From Triticum aestivum (taxonomy: Eukaryota; Streptophyta; Magnoliopsida; Poales; Poaceae), in NCBI RefSeq assembly GCF_018294505.1, contig NC_057800.1, forward strand, positions 176,684,113-176,748,112: a stretch of DNA of 64,000 bases. Reading direction: 5' to 3'. Both the position numbers and the translations under genes were made by a program. A model generated the notes under the pieces. It saw only the letters and a program-made list of their open reading frames with translations. It did not search any database and had not been told where the DNA came from. Position 1 is the stretch's first letter, and the number at the start of each line of letters is the position of its first letter. Below, piece after piece: positions 44,675-56,528 of this stretch.

Positions 44675-44720
44675 ATGATGATCATGAAACTTCTGATCAA
44701 GTTACTACCAAACCTCATAG
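44675..44720 (+). repeat. Inserted copy of the 46-bp duplication
   Basis: It replaces about 17 bp present in Copia A between AACTAT and CCCAGATTCC. This is a templated filler 132 bp downstream of its source, without TSD. Confidence 0.9.
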
Positions 44721-46286
44721 CCCAGATTCCGCAAAATGGCTTGAGGCCATGAAATCTGAGATGGGATCCATGTATGAGAACAAAGTGTGGACTTTGGTTG
44801 ACTTGCCCGTTGATCGGCAAGCCGTAGAGAATAAATGGATCTTCAAGAAGAAGACTGACGCTGACGGTAATGTTACTATCTACAAAGCTCGACTTGTTGC
44901 GGATGGTTTTCGACAAGTTCAAGGAGTTGACTACGATGAGACCTTCTCACTCGTAGCGATGCTTAAGTCCATTTGAATCATGTTAGCAATTGCCGCATTT
45001 TATGATTATGAAATTTGGCAAATGGATGTCAAAACTGCATTCCTTAATGGATATCTTAAAGAAGAGTTGTATATGATGCAACCAGAAGGTTTTGTCGACC
45101 CAAAAGGTGCTAACAAAGTGTGCAAGCTCCAGCGATCCATTTATGGACTGGTGTAAGACTCTCAGAGTTGGAATATACGCTTTGATAGTGTGATCAAAGC
45201 ATATGGTTTTATACAGACTTTTGGAGAAGCCTGTATTTACAAGAAAGTGAGTGGGAGCTCTGTAGCATTTCTGATATTATATGTAGATGACATATTGCTG
45301 ATCGGAAATGATAGTGAATTTCTGAATAGCATAAAAGGATACTTGAATAAGAATTTTTCAATGAAAGACCTCGGTGAAGCTGCTTATATATTGGGCATCA
45401 AGATCTATAGAGATAGATCAAGACGCTTAATTGGACTTTCACAAAGCACATACCTTGATAAAGTTTTGAACAATTTCAAAATGGATCAGGCAAAGAAAGG
45501 TTTCTTGCCTGTGTTACAAGGTGTGAAGTTGAGTCAGACTCAATGCCCGATCACTGTAGAAGATAGAGAGAAAATGAAAGTCATTCCCTATGTTTCAACC
45601 ATAGGTTCTATCATATATGCAATGCTGTGTACCAGACCTGATGTGTGCCTTGCTATTAGTTTAGCGGGGAGGTACAAAGTAATCCAGGAGTGGATCACTG
45701 GACAGCGGTCAAGAACATCCTGAAAAGGACTAAGGATATGTTTCTCGTATATGGAGGTGACAAAGAGCTCATCGTAAATGGTTACGTCGATGCAAGCTTT
45801 GACACTGATCGGGATGACTCTAAGTCACAAACCGGATGCGTGTTTTTTACTAAATGGTGGAGCTGTCAGTTGGTGCAGTTCCAAGCGGAGCATCGTGGCG
45901 GGATCTACGTGTGAAGCGGAGTACATAGCTACTTCGGAAGCAGCAAATGAAGGAGTCTGGATGAAGGATTTCATATCCGATCTAGGTGTCATACCTAGTG
46001 CATTGGGTACAATGAAAATCTTTTGTGATAATACTGGTGCAATTTCCTTGGCTAAGGAATCCAGATTTCACAAAAGAACCAAACACATCAAGAGATGCTT
46101 CAATTCCATCCGCGATCAAGTCAAGGAGGGAGACATAGAGATTTGCAAGATACATACGGATCTGAATGTTGCAGACCCATTGACTAAGCCTCTCTCACGA
46201 GCAAAACATGATGAGCACCAAGACTCCATGGGTGTTAGAATCATTAAATGTAATCTAGATTATTGACTCTAGTGCAAGTTGGAGAC

Positions 46287-48013
46287 TGAAGGAAATATGC
46301 CCTAGAGGCAATAATAAAGTTGTTATTTATATTTCCTTATACCATGATAAATGTTTATTATTCATGCTAGAATTGTATTAACCGGAAACTTAGTACATGT
46401 GTGAATACATAGACAAACAGAATGTCACTAGTATGCCTCTACTTGACTAGCTCGTTGAATCAATGATGGTTATATTTCCAAACCATAGACATGAGTTGTC
46501 ATTTGATTAACGAGATCACATCATTAGAGAATGATGTGATTGACTTGACCCATCTGTTATCTTAGCATAATGATTGTTTAGTTTATTGCTATTGCTTTCT
46601 CCATAACTTATACATGTTCCTATGACTAGGAGATCATGCAACTTCTGAATACCGGAGGAACACTTAGTGTGCTATCAAATGTCACAACATAACTGGGTGA
46701 CTATAAAGATGCTCTACAGGTGTCTCTGATGGTGTTTGTTGAGTTGGCATAGATCGAGATTAGGATTTGTCACTCCAAGTATCGGAGATGTATCTCTAGG
46801 CCCTCTCGGTAATGCACATCACTAAAGCCTTGCAAGCAATGTGACTAATGAGTTAGTTATGGGATGATGCATTACGGAATGAGTAAAGAGACTTTCCAGT
46901 AGCGATAATGAACTAGGTATTGAGATACCGATGATCGAATATCGGGCAAGTGACATACCGATGACAAAGGGAACAACTTATATCGTTATGCGGTTTGACC
47001 GATAAAGATCTTCATAGAATATGTGGGAGCCAATATGAACATCCAGGTTCCGCTATTGGTTATTGACCAGAGACGTGTCTCGGTCATGTCTACATAGTTC
47101 TCGAACCCGTAGGGTCCACATGCTTAACGTTCGGTGACGATCGGTATTATGAGTTTATGTGTTTTGACGTACCAAAGATAGTTCGGAGTCCCGGATGTGA
47201 TCATGGACATAACGAGGAGTCTTGAAATGGTCGAGACATAAAGATTGATATATTGGATGACTATATTCGGACGCCGGATGAGTTCCGGGGGTCACCGGAT
47301 AATTATCGGAGTGCCGGGGGATTATCGGAACCCCCGGGGGATCTAATGGGCCAACATGGGCCTTAGTGGAGAGAGAGAGAGGGACGGCCAAGGCAGGTCC
47401 ACGCGCCCCTCCCCCTCTAGTCCAAATTGGACTAGGGAAGGGGGGCGGCGCCCCCCCCCCTTCCTTCTCTTCTCTCCCTCTCCTTCCTTTCCCCTTCCTC
47501 CTCCTAATAGGATTAGGAAAGGGGAGTCCTACTCCTACTAGGAGGAGGACTCCTCCCCTCCTTGGTGCGCCACCAAGGGCCGGCCGTCCTCCCCCCTTGC
47601 ACCTTTATATACGGGGGCAGGAGGCACCCTAGGACACACAAGTTGATCGTTGATCCCTTAGCCGTGTGTGGTGCCCCCCTCCACCATAATCCACCTCGGT
47701 CATATCGTCGTAGTGCTTAGGCGAAGCCCTGCGCCGGTAGCTTCATCATCACCGTCATCATGCCGTCGTGCTGAAGAAGCTCTCCCTCGACACTCAGCTG
47801 GATCGAGAGTTCGTGGGACGTCACCGAGCCGAACGTGTGTAGATCGCGGAGGTGCCGTACTTTTGGTACTAGGATCGATCGGATCGTGAAGACGTACGAC
47901 TGCATCAACCATGTTGTCATAACGCTTATGCTTACGGTCTACAAGGGTACGTGGACAACACTCTTCCCCTCTCATTGCTATGCATCACCATGATAGATCT
48001 TGAGTGTGCGTAG
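46287..48013 (+). repeat. 3' LTR of Copia B, cut by G4
   Basis: Starts TGAAGGAAATATGCCC after AAGTTGGAGAC and runs 1727 bp until G4. About 35 bp of its end lie beyond G4, outside the window. CGTAG (48009-48013) is the predicted TSD of G4. Confidence 0.92.
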
Positions 48014-48541
48014 TGTTGGAGATATAACTACTGAGTATAAACCGCCCGAGAGGGCCGGGTTATACCCATAAGGAGTTATTTATATTGAAGCCCATGAAGA
48101 CAAGGAGTATGGCGCTTTAATATGAAAGGTCTAAAAACCCAGGGCCCAAAGGCGGATTAGGGCCCGTAGACATAAACCGCCATAAGGCGTGTAACTTGTT
48201 GTAAGATAGGAAAGGATAGAAACCAAGCTGGACACGTTTATGAGCCGACCGGGATTCTGTAAACCGCCGGGCATCAACCTGTGTATATAAAGGGACGACC
48301 CGGTGGTGGTTCAAGGACAAGAAACAACAACTCGAGAGCCAGGCAAAGCAGATTCGCTCCCTGGTCATCAAAACCCTAGCAATCCCATCATAACTGGAGT
48401 AGGCTTTACCTTCACCGTAAGGGGCCGAACCAGTATAATTCATCGCGTCCTTTGTCCACTTTAACCCCTTTAAGCTAACTACGTTGTGATGGCTCCACGA
48501 CTAAGTCCTCACGCTAGGACACCTGCCGTGGCAATCCCACA
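48014..48541 (+). repeat. 5' LTR of G4, 528 bp
   Basis: Starts TGTTGGAGATATAACTAC and ends GGCAATCCCACA. A TATA box TATATAAA lies at 48284-48291. The primer-site-like TGCGCCCACCGTGGGGC follows a few bases later, lacking one G of the usual TGGCGCCCACC form. Confidence 0.88.
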
Positions 48542-48555
48542 ATAGTGCGCCCACC

Positions 48556-50979
48556 GTGGGGCTATCGCACGATGGTTTCGAGTTCTTAGAGGGCATCCTC
48601 GAAGGGGTCAAGGGATACGTTGTGGGCCGGATGACCAAGAGTCATCACGGAAAGCTCTACATCAATGATGAAGGCTGGGGCCCTGAGGCCGGTTCAGTTG
48701 AGTATGGGTATGGGGTCCTCTTCGGCGGTATTCACGTCTTCATTGGCAAGATCGGCGAACCGGGCCTTGAGCCGAACATCTGCACCGACATCGTCGAAAC
48801 GACTCAGCGTGCGAGATCCGCCCGGGTTTAGCCTGCCATGAAGTGTGCCTTCGTGGGAGTCATCCACGGAGTGGAATCTGAGGATAGATCGGTATCTGGT
48901 GGTGAAACCGTCATTTACTCTGATGACGAGTCATCTACTGGAGAGACCGAGTCATTATACCAACTGCAAGATGGCCGGTTGGGGGGCTGTTCTGATGGCG
49001 ACAGTATTCCGGACCCCCTTGATCCGCTGAGCCGAGTTGCGATCTTCATGGCCGGTACACAGTTAGCGCAGCATTCTTGAACTGCGGCAGCAATGATCTC
49101 CGGTTCAGCAGCAGCTGGGGCAGGAGGCCCTGCTCCACTGCCGGCTTAGGTTTTTTCCGATTTGTTTGACGCTTTGGCAACACTGCTGGCGGCAGAAGTT
49201 AACGCAGCGAATCAGGATCGGCATAACGGAGAAGTCGCAAAAGTGAAGGATCAGATAGCTCAAGCCAAGGCAGACCTGGCAGCCGAGAACACCAGGATGG
49301 CTACGGAGCAGGCCGAGTTGGATGCACAGGCGTATCGGCTTATGCTGGATCAGAATGCATCAAACGATATAATGAGGAGAAGGTACCGGTCCCACCTACC
49401 TCTGGTTTATGGGCCAAGGAATCTCTTTAACACGCCAGGAGCAGGAACCGGTAACCAGCCAGTGGTAAACCGGGTAGAAGCACCTGGAACGGGGGCGCCG
49501 GTTCAGCCGCGCATAGTGGATCCGCCCCATCAGAATATCCCGTCCCAGCACGTGTCAACGCCTCTGGGTCATTACTCCAACCCCCTGGATAACATAGTCG
49601 CCGCCGCTTCACAATTGGTAGCCCTCCCAGTCGAAGGTGGGTCCCCCATAGCGGTTGAGATGCAACGGGCTAGGGAGCTCCTTCAGACAGCTTTGACTCA
49701 GCAACAGGCATATTCACACAGCCGCGAGAGAATTCATTCCACTCCCCGCCCAAGCCGGAGTTACAGCAGGCACTTTGATGAACCGACCATGTCAAGCAGT
49801 GCGCGAGACCATAACCCGCCTCGAGGGCATAATCCGGCAGGTGGTGCTAATGCTCAGGATTTGGTGGATCAGGGCAGAGCGCATCGAGAAGCCGAGTTAG
49901 CGGTGCAGTACGCGGCCCGTCAGCTTACTCCGGTTCGTCCAACAACTTCGGTGGAGCCAGGAGTTACCTCCAGCTCTTTGGGGGTGTCGTGTCTCGTCCC
50001 GGCTCTACGTAATGTGCGGCTGCCCAAGGATTTCAAAGGGCCCCGCAAAGTGCCCAATTACACTGCCGATTTACCACCCGAGTCATGGATCGAAAGCTAT
50101 GAGATGGCAATGGAGATGCTGGATGTGGATGATGCGGCATGTGCTAAATACTTCACCATGATGTTGGAAGGAACAGCTCGCACTTGGCTAAATAGTTTGC
50201 CAGCTAACTCCATTGGGTCGTGGGCTGCGTTAAAGGCCCGGTTTATCCAGAATTTCAAGGACACTTGCAAGCAGCCCATGTCAATTGTAGACTTAGCCGC
50301 CTGTGTCCAAGAAGAAGGTGAATCGACAACTCGTTGGGTGCGTCGGGTGTCGGAAATCTTGCATTCATCGGACCGCATCAACGCTGATACAACAGTCTTA
50401 ATGTTGGAGGGCAATTGTCGGTTCATGCCTTTGAAGCTGAAATTGGGACAACTCAAGCGTCACTGCAATGACATGGGAATGCTTATGGCAGCTCTGGTTA
50501 AGTATGCCGACTTTGATAGTACCAAGGACCCCGAGTCTGATGATGAAAAGCCAGGGAAGGGAAAGAAGAGTGGCAGTAACAAGGGGCAGCAGCATAATCC
50601 GGCGGGTCATGGAAACAATGGTAAGCGTAAAGCGGATAAGAGTTTGGATTTTGTGGCTAACACCAACACACAAAATAATAATCAGCAGCGTAAGGGTAAA
50701 CCGCCCCCGCGCAATGGAGGATCAGGTATCAATCTGGAGCGCCTGTTAAATCAGCCTTGTCCAAGGCACGGGGTGCAAGAGAGACCAACCACACACCTTT
50801 GGAAGGATTGTTCTATAATGCTGGAGTTCAAAAACTCAGATCTCTTCCGATATGATCATGGACCACCCTGCGGTTCAGGAGGCGGTTCCCATGGGCCGGG
50901 TTATGGTGGAGGCGGCTCCGGTTCAGGATTTCAAGGCAATCAAAGCGGACATGGCAATCAAGGCAGTCAGGGCAACTAG
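48556..50979 (+). pseudogene. G4 gag with three in-frame stops
   Basis: One frame runs the whole way with stops at 48829, 49078 and 49147 only. The N-terminal third is acidic and has no domain I know. From 49162 the frame is open for 605 codons: a helix-rich coil, a Pro-rich linker, and a capsid core (SWIESYEMAMEMLDVDDAAC, GTARTWLNSLPANSIGSW, FKDTCKQPMSIVDLAACVQE). The C-terminus has a Cys/His element (CPRHGVQERPTTHLWKDC) and a Gly-rich tail. The true start is uncertain, because the frame near the primer site has GTG but no ATG before 48631. Confidence 0.85.
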
Positions 50980-51173
50980 GTTGGTTATAATCATCAGGGG
51001 AGTCAACAGAAGCAGCAATCGGGTTACTAGAGCAATCCGAAGCAATTGAATAGTGGGCAGTATCACGTCTTCACCACTAGCTTATGCAAGCGCGATTAGA
51101 ACTTCATAAAAGGGCAGTAAACTCCGTTGAACTGGCAGTGCCCCGTTATCTGCGCTAGTCTGAACAACCCATT

Positions 51174-52850
51174 TTGTGGATTCGAGAGGATCATCCACCC
51201 CAGCTTGATAATTTGGGTCATCTGGCATTGGTGGTGGTGCCTCAGTTTGGAGGATATAAGTTCACCAAGGTGCTCATGGATGGAGGGAGCAGTATCAATA
51301 TCCTTTATTATGGAACCTTCCGTCGCATGGGGTTGACAGATAAAAATCTTAAACCGTCAAACACTGTTTCCCATGATGTGGTACCTGGTAAATCGGCGTA
51401 TCCAGCCGGTAAGATAGCTTTGGAGGTTGGTTTTGGAGATGACCATGATTCAAGATCAGAGACATTGACGTTTGAAGTGGTGAAAATCAAGAGCCCATAT
51501 TGTGCCCTGTTTGGACGGCCGGCTTATGCTAAGTTTATGGCAAGGCCCTGTTATGTTTATCTATAGCTCAAGATGCCGGGTCATAAAGGGACCATCACGG
51601 TACATGGGAGTCATTGGATTTCTTTGGAATGTGAGGAAAGTGATGCAGCTTATGCTGAGTCGGTTTGTGCAACAGAGGAGTTGAAGTTCTACAAGGACAA
51701 TGTTGATCCGGCAGATATGACTTCTTTGAAAAAACCAACTACAGAGCATGATCCGGCCTTAAAGTTTAAATTGGCTGAGGAGACGAAGCTGGTTGACTTT
51801 GTTCCTGGCGATTCATCCAAGAAATTCAGCATTAGTGCTAACCTAGATCCGAAATAGGAAGGCGCGCTCATCGAGTTCATCCGTGAGAACCGGGACATCT
51901 TTGCATGGAAACCTTCTGACATGCCAGGTGTACCGAGGGAATTCGCTGAGCACACTCTTAATATTGATCCTAAGTTTAAACTGGTCAGGCAGTTTCTCCG
52001 CCGCTTCAATGAAGAAAGGCGTAAGGCTATTGGTGAGGAGGTAGCCCGGCTCTTGGCAGCAGGGTTTATTGTGGAGGTTTTTCACCCTGAGTGGTTAGCT
52101 AACCCAGTGCTAGTGCTTAAGAAGAACGGCACTTGGCGGATGTGTGTGGACTACACAAATTTGAACAAGGCTTGTCCAGCGGATCCCTTTGCTCTCCCTC
52201 GTATTGATCAAATCATTGATGCTACGGCGGGTTGTGAGCGTTTGAGCTTTTTGGATGCTTATTCAGGCTATCATCAGATCAAAATGGCAGTTAAGGACCA
52301 GGAGAAGATAGCTTTTATAACTCCCTTTGGAGCCTTCTGCTATGTATCTATGCCTTTTGGGCTTAAGAGTGCCCAGGCGACTTATCAACGCTGTGTGCAG
52401 AATTGTCTTCATGACCAGATTGGGCGCAATGTTCATGCTTATGTAGATGACATTGTGGTAAAGTTCAGAAAGGAGGTGACGTTGATAGCTGACTTGAAGG
52501 AAACCTTTGATAATCTTCGGGTTTATAAGATGATGCTTAATCCGGCCAAGTATGTTTTTGGTGTTCCGGCAGGCAAGCTTTTGGGTTTTCTAGTGTCTAA
52601 CAGGGGTATTGAAGCTAATTCAGAAAAGATCAAGGCTATTACATCTCTGGCTAAACCGGCGTGTAACAACGATGTTCAACATCTGGCGGGCCGTATTGCA
52701 GCATTGAGGCGGTTTATCAGCCGTTTAGGAGAGAAAGCAATCCCTCTATATCAGATGATGAAGAAGACAGACAATTTTGTCTGGAGTGATGCTGCTATTG
52801 CAACATTTGAGGATTTAAAGAAGCAGTTACTGAGCCACATGTTCTTGCTG
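51174..52850 (+). pseudogene. G4 protease and reverse transcriptase
   Basis: One frame with ambers at 51564-51566 and 51855-51857. It shows the protease site VLMDGGSSINILYYGTF, then the reverse transcriptase (CVDYTNLNKACPADPFALPR, SFLDAYSGYHQIKM, VHAYVDDIVVKF) and the start of RNase H (RFISRLGEKAIPLYQMMKKT). A frameshift near 52835 ends it; the last 90 codons of the open frame to 53123 are out of frame. Confidence 0.9.
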
Positions 52851-53540
52851 CTCCGATCGATAAAGAGCCATTGTTGTTGTATGTGGCAGCTAATGCCCGG
52901 GTTGTCAATGTGGCCATTGTGGTGGAGCGTAAGGAAGCTGGGAAGAAGTATCCGGTTCAATCGCCGGTTTATTATATCAGTGAGGTACTTATTGAGTCTA
53001 AGTAGAGGTACCCACATTGGAAGAAGCTGGTGTATGGAGTTTTTATGGCAAGACGGAAGCACAAGCAGTATTTTCAAGGTCATCCCATCACAGTGGTCAG
53101 TTCTGCCCCTTTGGGAGATATAGTCCAGAACAGGGAGGCAACTGGCCAAGTTGCTAAGTGGGCTATTGAACTTGGGCCTCACGGATTAAAATATATGCCT
53201 CGCACGGCGATCAAATCCCAAGCGCTTGTGGATTTTATCAATGACTGGACAGAGTTACATGCACCAGAAGAAAAGCCAGATCATACTTATTGGACTATTC
53301 ATTTTGATGGGTCCAGGCAATTGGAGGGCTTGGGGGCTGGAGTCGTGTTAACTTCCTCACGAGGTGATAAGTTTTGTTATGTTCTCCATTTAATGTTCCC
53401 TTGCACTAACAATGCAGCTGAATATGAAGTTTTGCTCCATGGTCTTCGAATGGCTAAGGAGATGAATCTAAGCCGGGTTAAGTGTTTTGGTGACTCAGAC
53501 CTGGTGGCTCAACAAGTATCTGGTACATGGGATTCCAAGG
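52836..53540 (+). pseudogene. G4 RNase H and second RNase H-like domain
   Basis: After the frameshift the Gypsy RNase H continues (YISEVLIESK, then an amber at 53002-53004). An open frame from 53030 contains the extra RNase H of Tat elements: HFDGSRQLEGLGAGVVLTS, NNAAEYEVLLHGLRMAKEM and CFGDSDLVAQQVSGTWDSKD, so the acidic residues are present. It loses frame near 53540. Confidence 0.85.
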
Positions 53541-53771
53541 ACCCTCATGGCAGCGTATCATCGAGAAGTAGATATTGTTGCAGGTCACTTCAAGGGTTAT
53601 CAGGTTGACCATGTGAACCGGTGAAAGAATGAAGCGGCGGGCGCTTTAAGCCGTTTGGGTTCCCAACGTAAACCGGTTCCACCCAATGTTTTTCTGGATG
53701 TTTTGCATAACCCGTCGGTCAAGTTACCTACGGAGGAGGATTTGGCTGTTCGAAACCCGTAGGCTCAGTTA

Positions 53772-54370
53772 GTGGCAGCTCTTCATGTTATTCCGGATTG
53801 GATGGTCCCATATTTGGCGTATATGAACCGGGGCGAGTTACTGGAGGACGAAACTTTGGCCAGGCAGATAATCTGGCGATCCAAGTCAATGACCATTATC
53901 AATGGGGAATTGCATCATTGCAGTGTAACAGGGACGTTTCAGCGTTGTGTGTCTCCTAAAGAAGGCTGTGAGATTTTGCATGAGATCCACGAAGGAGATT
54001 GTGGTCACCATGCCGGTTCAAAATCCTTGGTAGCTAAGGATTTTCATCACGGCTTTTATTGGTTGACGGCTCATGCTGATGCTGAGGACTTGGTAAAAAG
54101 GTGTGATGGTTGTCAGAAGTTTGCACGCCGCGCTCATGTTCCGGCTCAAGAATTGAGGATGATTCCAATCACTTGGCCGTTTGCAACTTGGGGGCTGGAT
54201 ATGGTTGGGCCCTTTAAGAGGTTCAAGGATAAGAGGACCCACCTTCTGGTGGCGGTTGATAAGTTCACTAAGTGGGTGGAGGCAGAGCTAGTCAGTAAGT
54301 GTGATGCGGCCACGACGGTTCAATTCATCAAGAAGGTGATTTTTGGTTTGGTTTTCCACACAACATCATA
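53772..54370 (+). pseudogene. G4 integrase, zinc module and start of core
   Basis: The frame has the HHCC module (HEIHEGDCGHHAGSK ... CDGCQKFA), and the first catalytic aspartate in WGLDMVGPF. It ends after VIFGLVFHTTS by a one-base frameshift near 54350. Confidence 0.88.
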
Positions 54371-55051
54371 ACAGATAATGGTACTAATCTATCCAAGGGT
54401 GCTATGGAAGAATTTTGTCAACGTGAGCACATCCGGCTTGACGTGTCATCAATGGCTCACCCTCAATCTAATGGTCAAGCGGAGAGAGCCAATCAAGAGA
54501 TCCTAAGAGGCATCAAGCCCCGGCTTATGGTTCCTTTAAAGCGGACGCCGGGTTGTTGGGTGGAGGAGTTACCTTCTGTGTTATGGAGTATCAATACCAC
54601 ACCCAACAGATTTACGGGTTATACACCTTTCTTCATGGTTTATGGAGCAGAGGCGGTTCCCCCTAGTGACATCCGTCATGACTCACCCCGTGTAGCGGCT
54701 TATGTTGAAGCTGACAATGAGAAGGCACGTCAGGAAGCCCTTGGCCTATTAGATGAGGAGCATGATATAGTAGCAGCGCGTTTGGCGATTTACCAGCAAG
54801 ATCTGCGTCGTTATCATAGTCGTCGGGTTAAAACCAGAACGTTTCAAGAAGGGGATCTGGTGCTCCGGCTCATCCAGGATTAGACTGATATGCACAAGTT
54901 ATCCCCGCCTTGGGAAGGACCCTTCATGGTCAGCAAGAATCTGCACAACGGGTCATACTACCTTATTGATGTTCGAGAGCACAAAGACTCACGTAAATCG
55001 GAGGAGGAGACCCACCGGCCATGGAATATAGCTCATCTTCGGCCTTACTAG
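54362..55051 (+). pseudogene. G4 integrase, core and C-terminal part
   Basis: The frame continues with the second catalytic aspartate in TDNGTNLSK, the glutamate in HPQSNGQAERANQEI, and YTPFFMVYGAEAVPPSD. An amber follows LVLRLIQD at 54881-54883; the frame then goes on with PPWEGPFMVSKNLHNGSYYL to a stop at 55049-55051. Confidence 0.88.
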
Positions 55052-56354
55052 ACCTGATTCATAGGCTCTTATGTACATATTATTGACAATGTATATATTA
55101 TATCAATATAATAAACCGGCATCCCTGTTAAAGCGGGGCCTCTGCTATTATTCCTTGAAAGGTTTTCGATTACATGGGGGCTTCTATTTATAAAGCGGAG
55201 TTCTAATTACCCATTGATCCGGCTAACAAGCCACACATAAAAACACTTGGGGGCTTGCCACCCAAGGTCAAAAGGAGCCAAAGAGAGTCTGTTGCAAAGC
55301 ACAACTCAAACATAGGCACCCATTGAGCACAGCTCAAAATATTACTAGGGGGCTCTTTTCTTCTAAAAGAACCAAGAGTCTATAACCTTGTAATAGGCTA
55401 TAAAAGCCAGGCTTGGAAGCCAGGTGTATTAACCTAAAACCCTAGGTTATCCTGCCTTTTTTAAGTAAGCCACTCCGTCCAGGTAATCCTAGTAGACCCG
55501 TCGAACATTTGACAAGTCAATCTTATAAAGACCCTAAACTTGTCTTAGTTAAAATGATGATTGGTTGATGTGAGGTCCATCTTATAAAGGCTTTGTAAAA
55601 TGGTTAACTCAGTGGCCTGGCAGCCCATGAAAAGCCTCGCCCTTTATGTATTTTCTTCTGAAATCTTTCTTTTTGATATTTCTTTTGATGAGTTTTATAC
55701 TAAACCGGTGTTTATTGACCCGGCCTGGCTGTTGACTATAAGTCGGCCGAACAAATTGAGAATATTGCTGGTATCTATTGATCCGGCTTTGCTGTTGATT
55801 ATAAATTGTCAGCATACAATCAGATATAAACCGGTGTTGATTGACCTGGTCTGGCTTTGACTACAAGTCGCCAGTCTGATATACGAATAAACCGGTGTTT
55901 ATTACAACCCGGTCCGGCTTTATTATAAACCAGTGAAACAGGGAGGAGTTATCATTATTCAAGATTGGGGTTATCACCTTTACTACAGGAAGTTGGTGAG
56001 CCAACGATGTGATTCAATATCACATGTATGATATATTTCGTATTTGATTATCATTCAATACAGCCTGGTTATAAACCTGGATTATATGTTGGGCATTATG
56101 ACCCATCCGGCGATAAACCGCCAGGACACTTCAAACTTGTTATATGCAGAAACAGGTCAAATAGAGATGCTAAAGGATCATAAGTAGACATCACATAATC
56201 ATAACGGATTAACAGTATCATGCAGAAGTGAATATGCACAATGGCATAGAGACCAAGTGTTTTAACTAGCCTATTATAAGGCATTTTTATGCCCAAAAGG
56301 ATGATTGTTTTCAGCAAGAATTACAGTGTGCAGAAGATTAAACCAGCCTCCGGA
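55052..56354 (+). other. 3' non-coding region of G4
   Basis: About 1.3 kb with no coding potential that I can support. It contains the degenerate minisatellite at 55701-55935. Regions between pol and 3' LTR in Tat elements are known to be variable and to give rise to tandem repeats. Confidence 0.7.
55701..55935 (+). repeat. Degenerate minisatellite of about 62 bp units
   Basis: Units start at 55701, about 55765, 55827 and 55888. Three begin TAAACCGGTGTT and are followed by ATTGA..CCGG and a GGCTTTGACTA-like part; the second is more divergent. Spacing is 61-64 bp. Confidence 0.75.
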
Positions 56355-56528
56355 TCATGATTCTTCGCCGGGCTGACTTGACGGCTGCGGATCATCCTGC
56401 GCTGGCTCATCCTCCTCCTCTCCACCCAGCGGCTGGAAGTCAATGGTGGTCCAGTCGATTCCAGTTAGGGCTCTGAATACAGCCTCGTCGCTTATAAGGG
56501 TGGAGGGTCAACATCAGGGAATAGGTAT
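56355..56528 (-). pseudogene. Tail of an antisense ORF in G4, cut by G6
   Basis: On the minus strand a frame ending in TGA at 56357-56355 reads DEAVFRALTGIDWTTIDFQP, then an acidic tail (GGEEEDEPAQDD). It lies between pol and the expected 3' LTR and points against pol, as the antisense genes of G3 and G6 do. Upstream it meets a TGA, so there is a frameshift or an intron, and G6 cuts it at 56528. Homology of this tail to the G3 and G6 genes is not visible by eye. Confidence 0.5.

Larger units (their letters stand above)
43842..46266 (+). pseudogene. Copia B integrase end, reverse transcriptase and RNase H, decayed
   Basis: Integrase continues at IYLMKYNSETFEKFKEF. The second catalytic aspartate is in SDHGGEYLSYDFG; the third position is Lys (GVSKCRNHTLL, AAA at 44050-44052) as in Copia A. 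Reverse transcriptase has [10 protein letters not shown] and LYVDDILLIGND, and RNase H keeps CDNTGAISL. Stops include TAG at about 43891, TGA at about 43937, TGA at about 44975 and TAA at about 45154. A 46-bp templated duplication lies in the linker before reverse transcriptase. Confidence 0.9.
24175..48013 (+). mobile_element. Copia B: Angela/BARE-related Ty1/copia element split by three insertions
   Basis: Own sequence is 24175-25505, 36004-39247 and 43837-48013. G3 splits the 5' LTR (TSD GGGAG/GGGGG), G5 splits the integrase (TSD TATAT, exact) and G4 cuts the 3' LTR after CGTAG. Coding parts carry many stops, mostly explained by C-to-T changes at CAG, CGA or CAA codons, as expected for an old methylated copy. 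LTRs differ by roughly 7 percent by eye. It is the same subfamily as Copia A. Confidence 0.92.
48014..56528 (+). mobile_element. G4: Tat-type Ty3/gypsy element, 3' LTR beyond the window
   Basis: 5' LTR 48014-48541, primer site, gag with in-frame stops, pol to 55051 with two RNase H domains, a 3' non-coding region with a degenerate minisatellite, and the tail of an antisense ORF. G6 cuts it at 56528/56529 after GGTAT, so its end is not in the window. The repeated AAACCGG motifs and element layout set it apart from G3. Confidence 0.9.

Noticed and set aside
48556..49080. Two short ORFs before G4 gag as separate accessory genes
   Set aside because: They share one frame with gag and are separated from it only by single stop codons, so they are the gag N-terminal region.
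49427..49612. Minus-strand ORFs inside G4 gag and pol (for example 50097-50456, 52751-53182)
   Set aside because: They are shadows of the sense frames, with no motif and no start context of their own.
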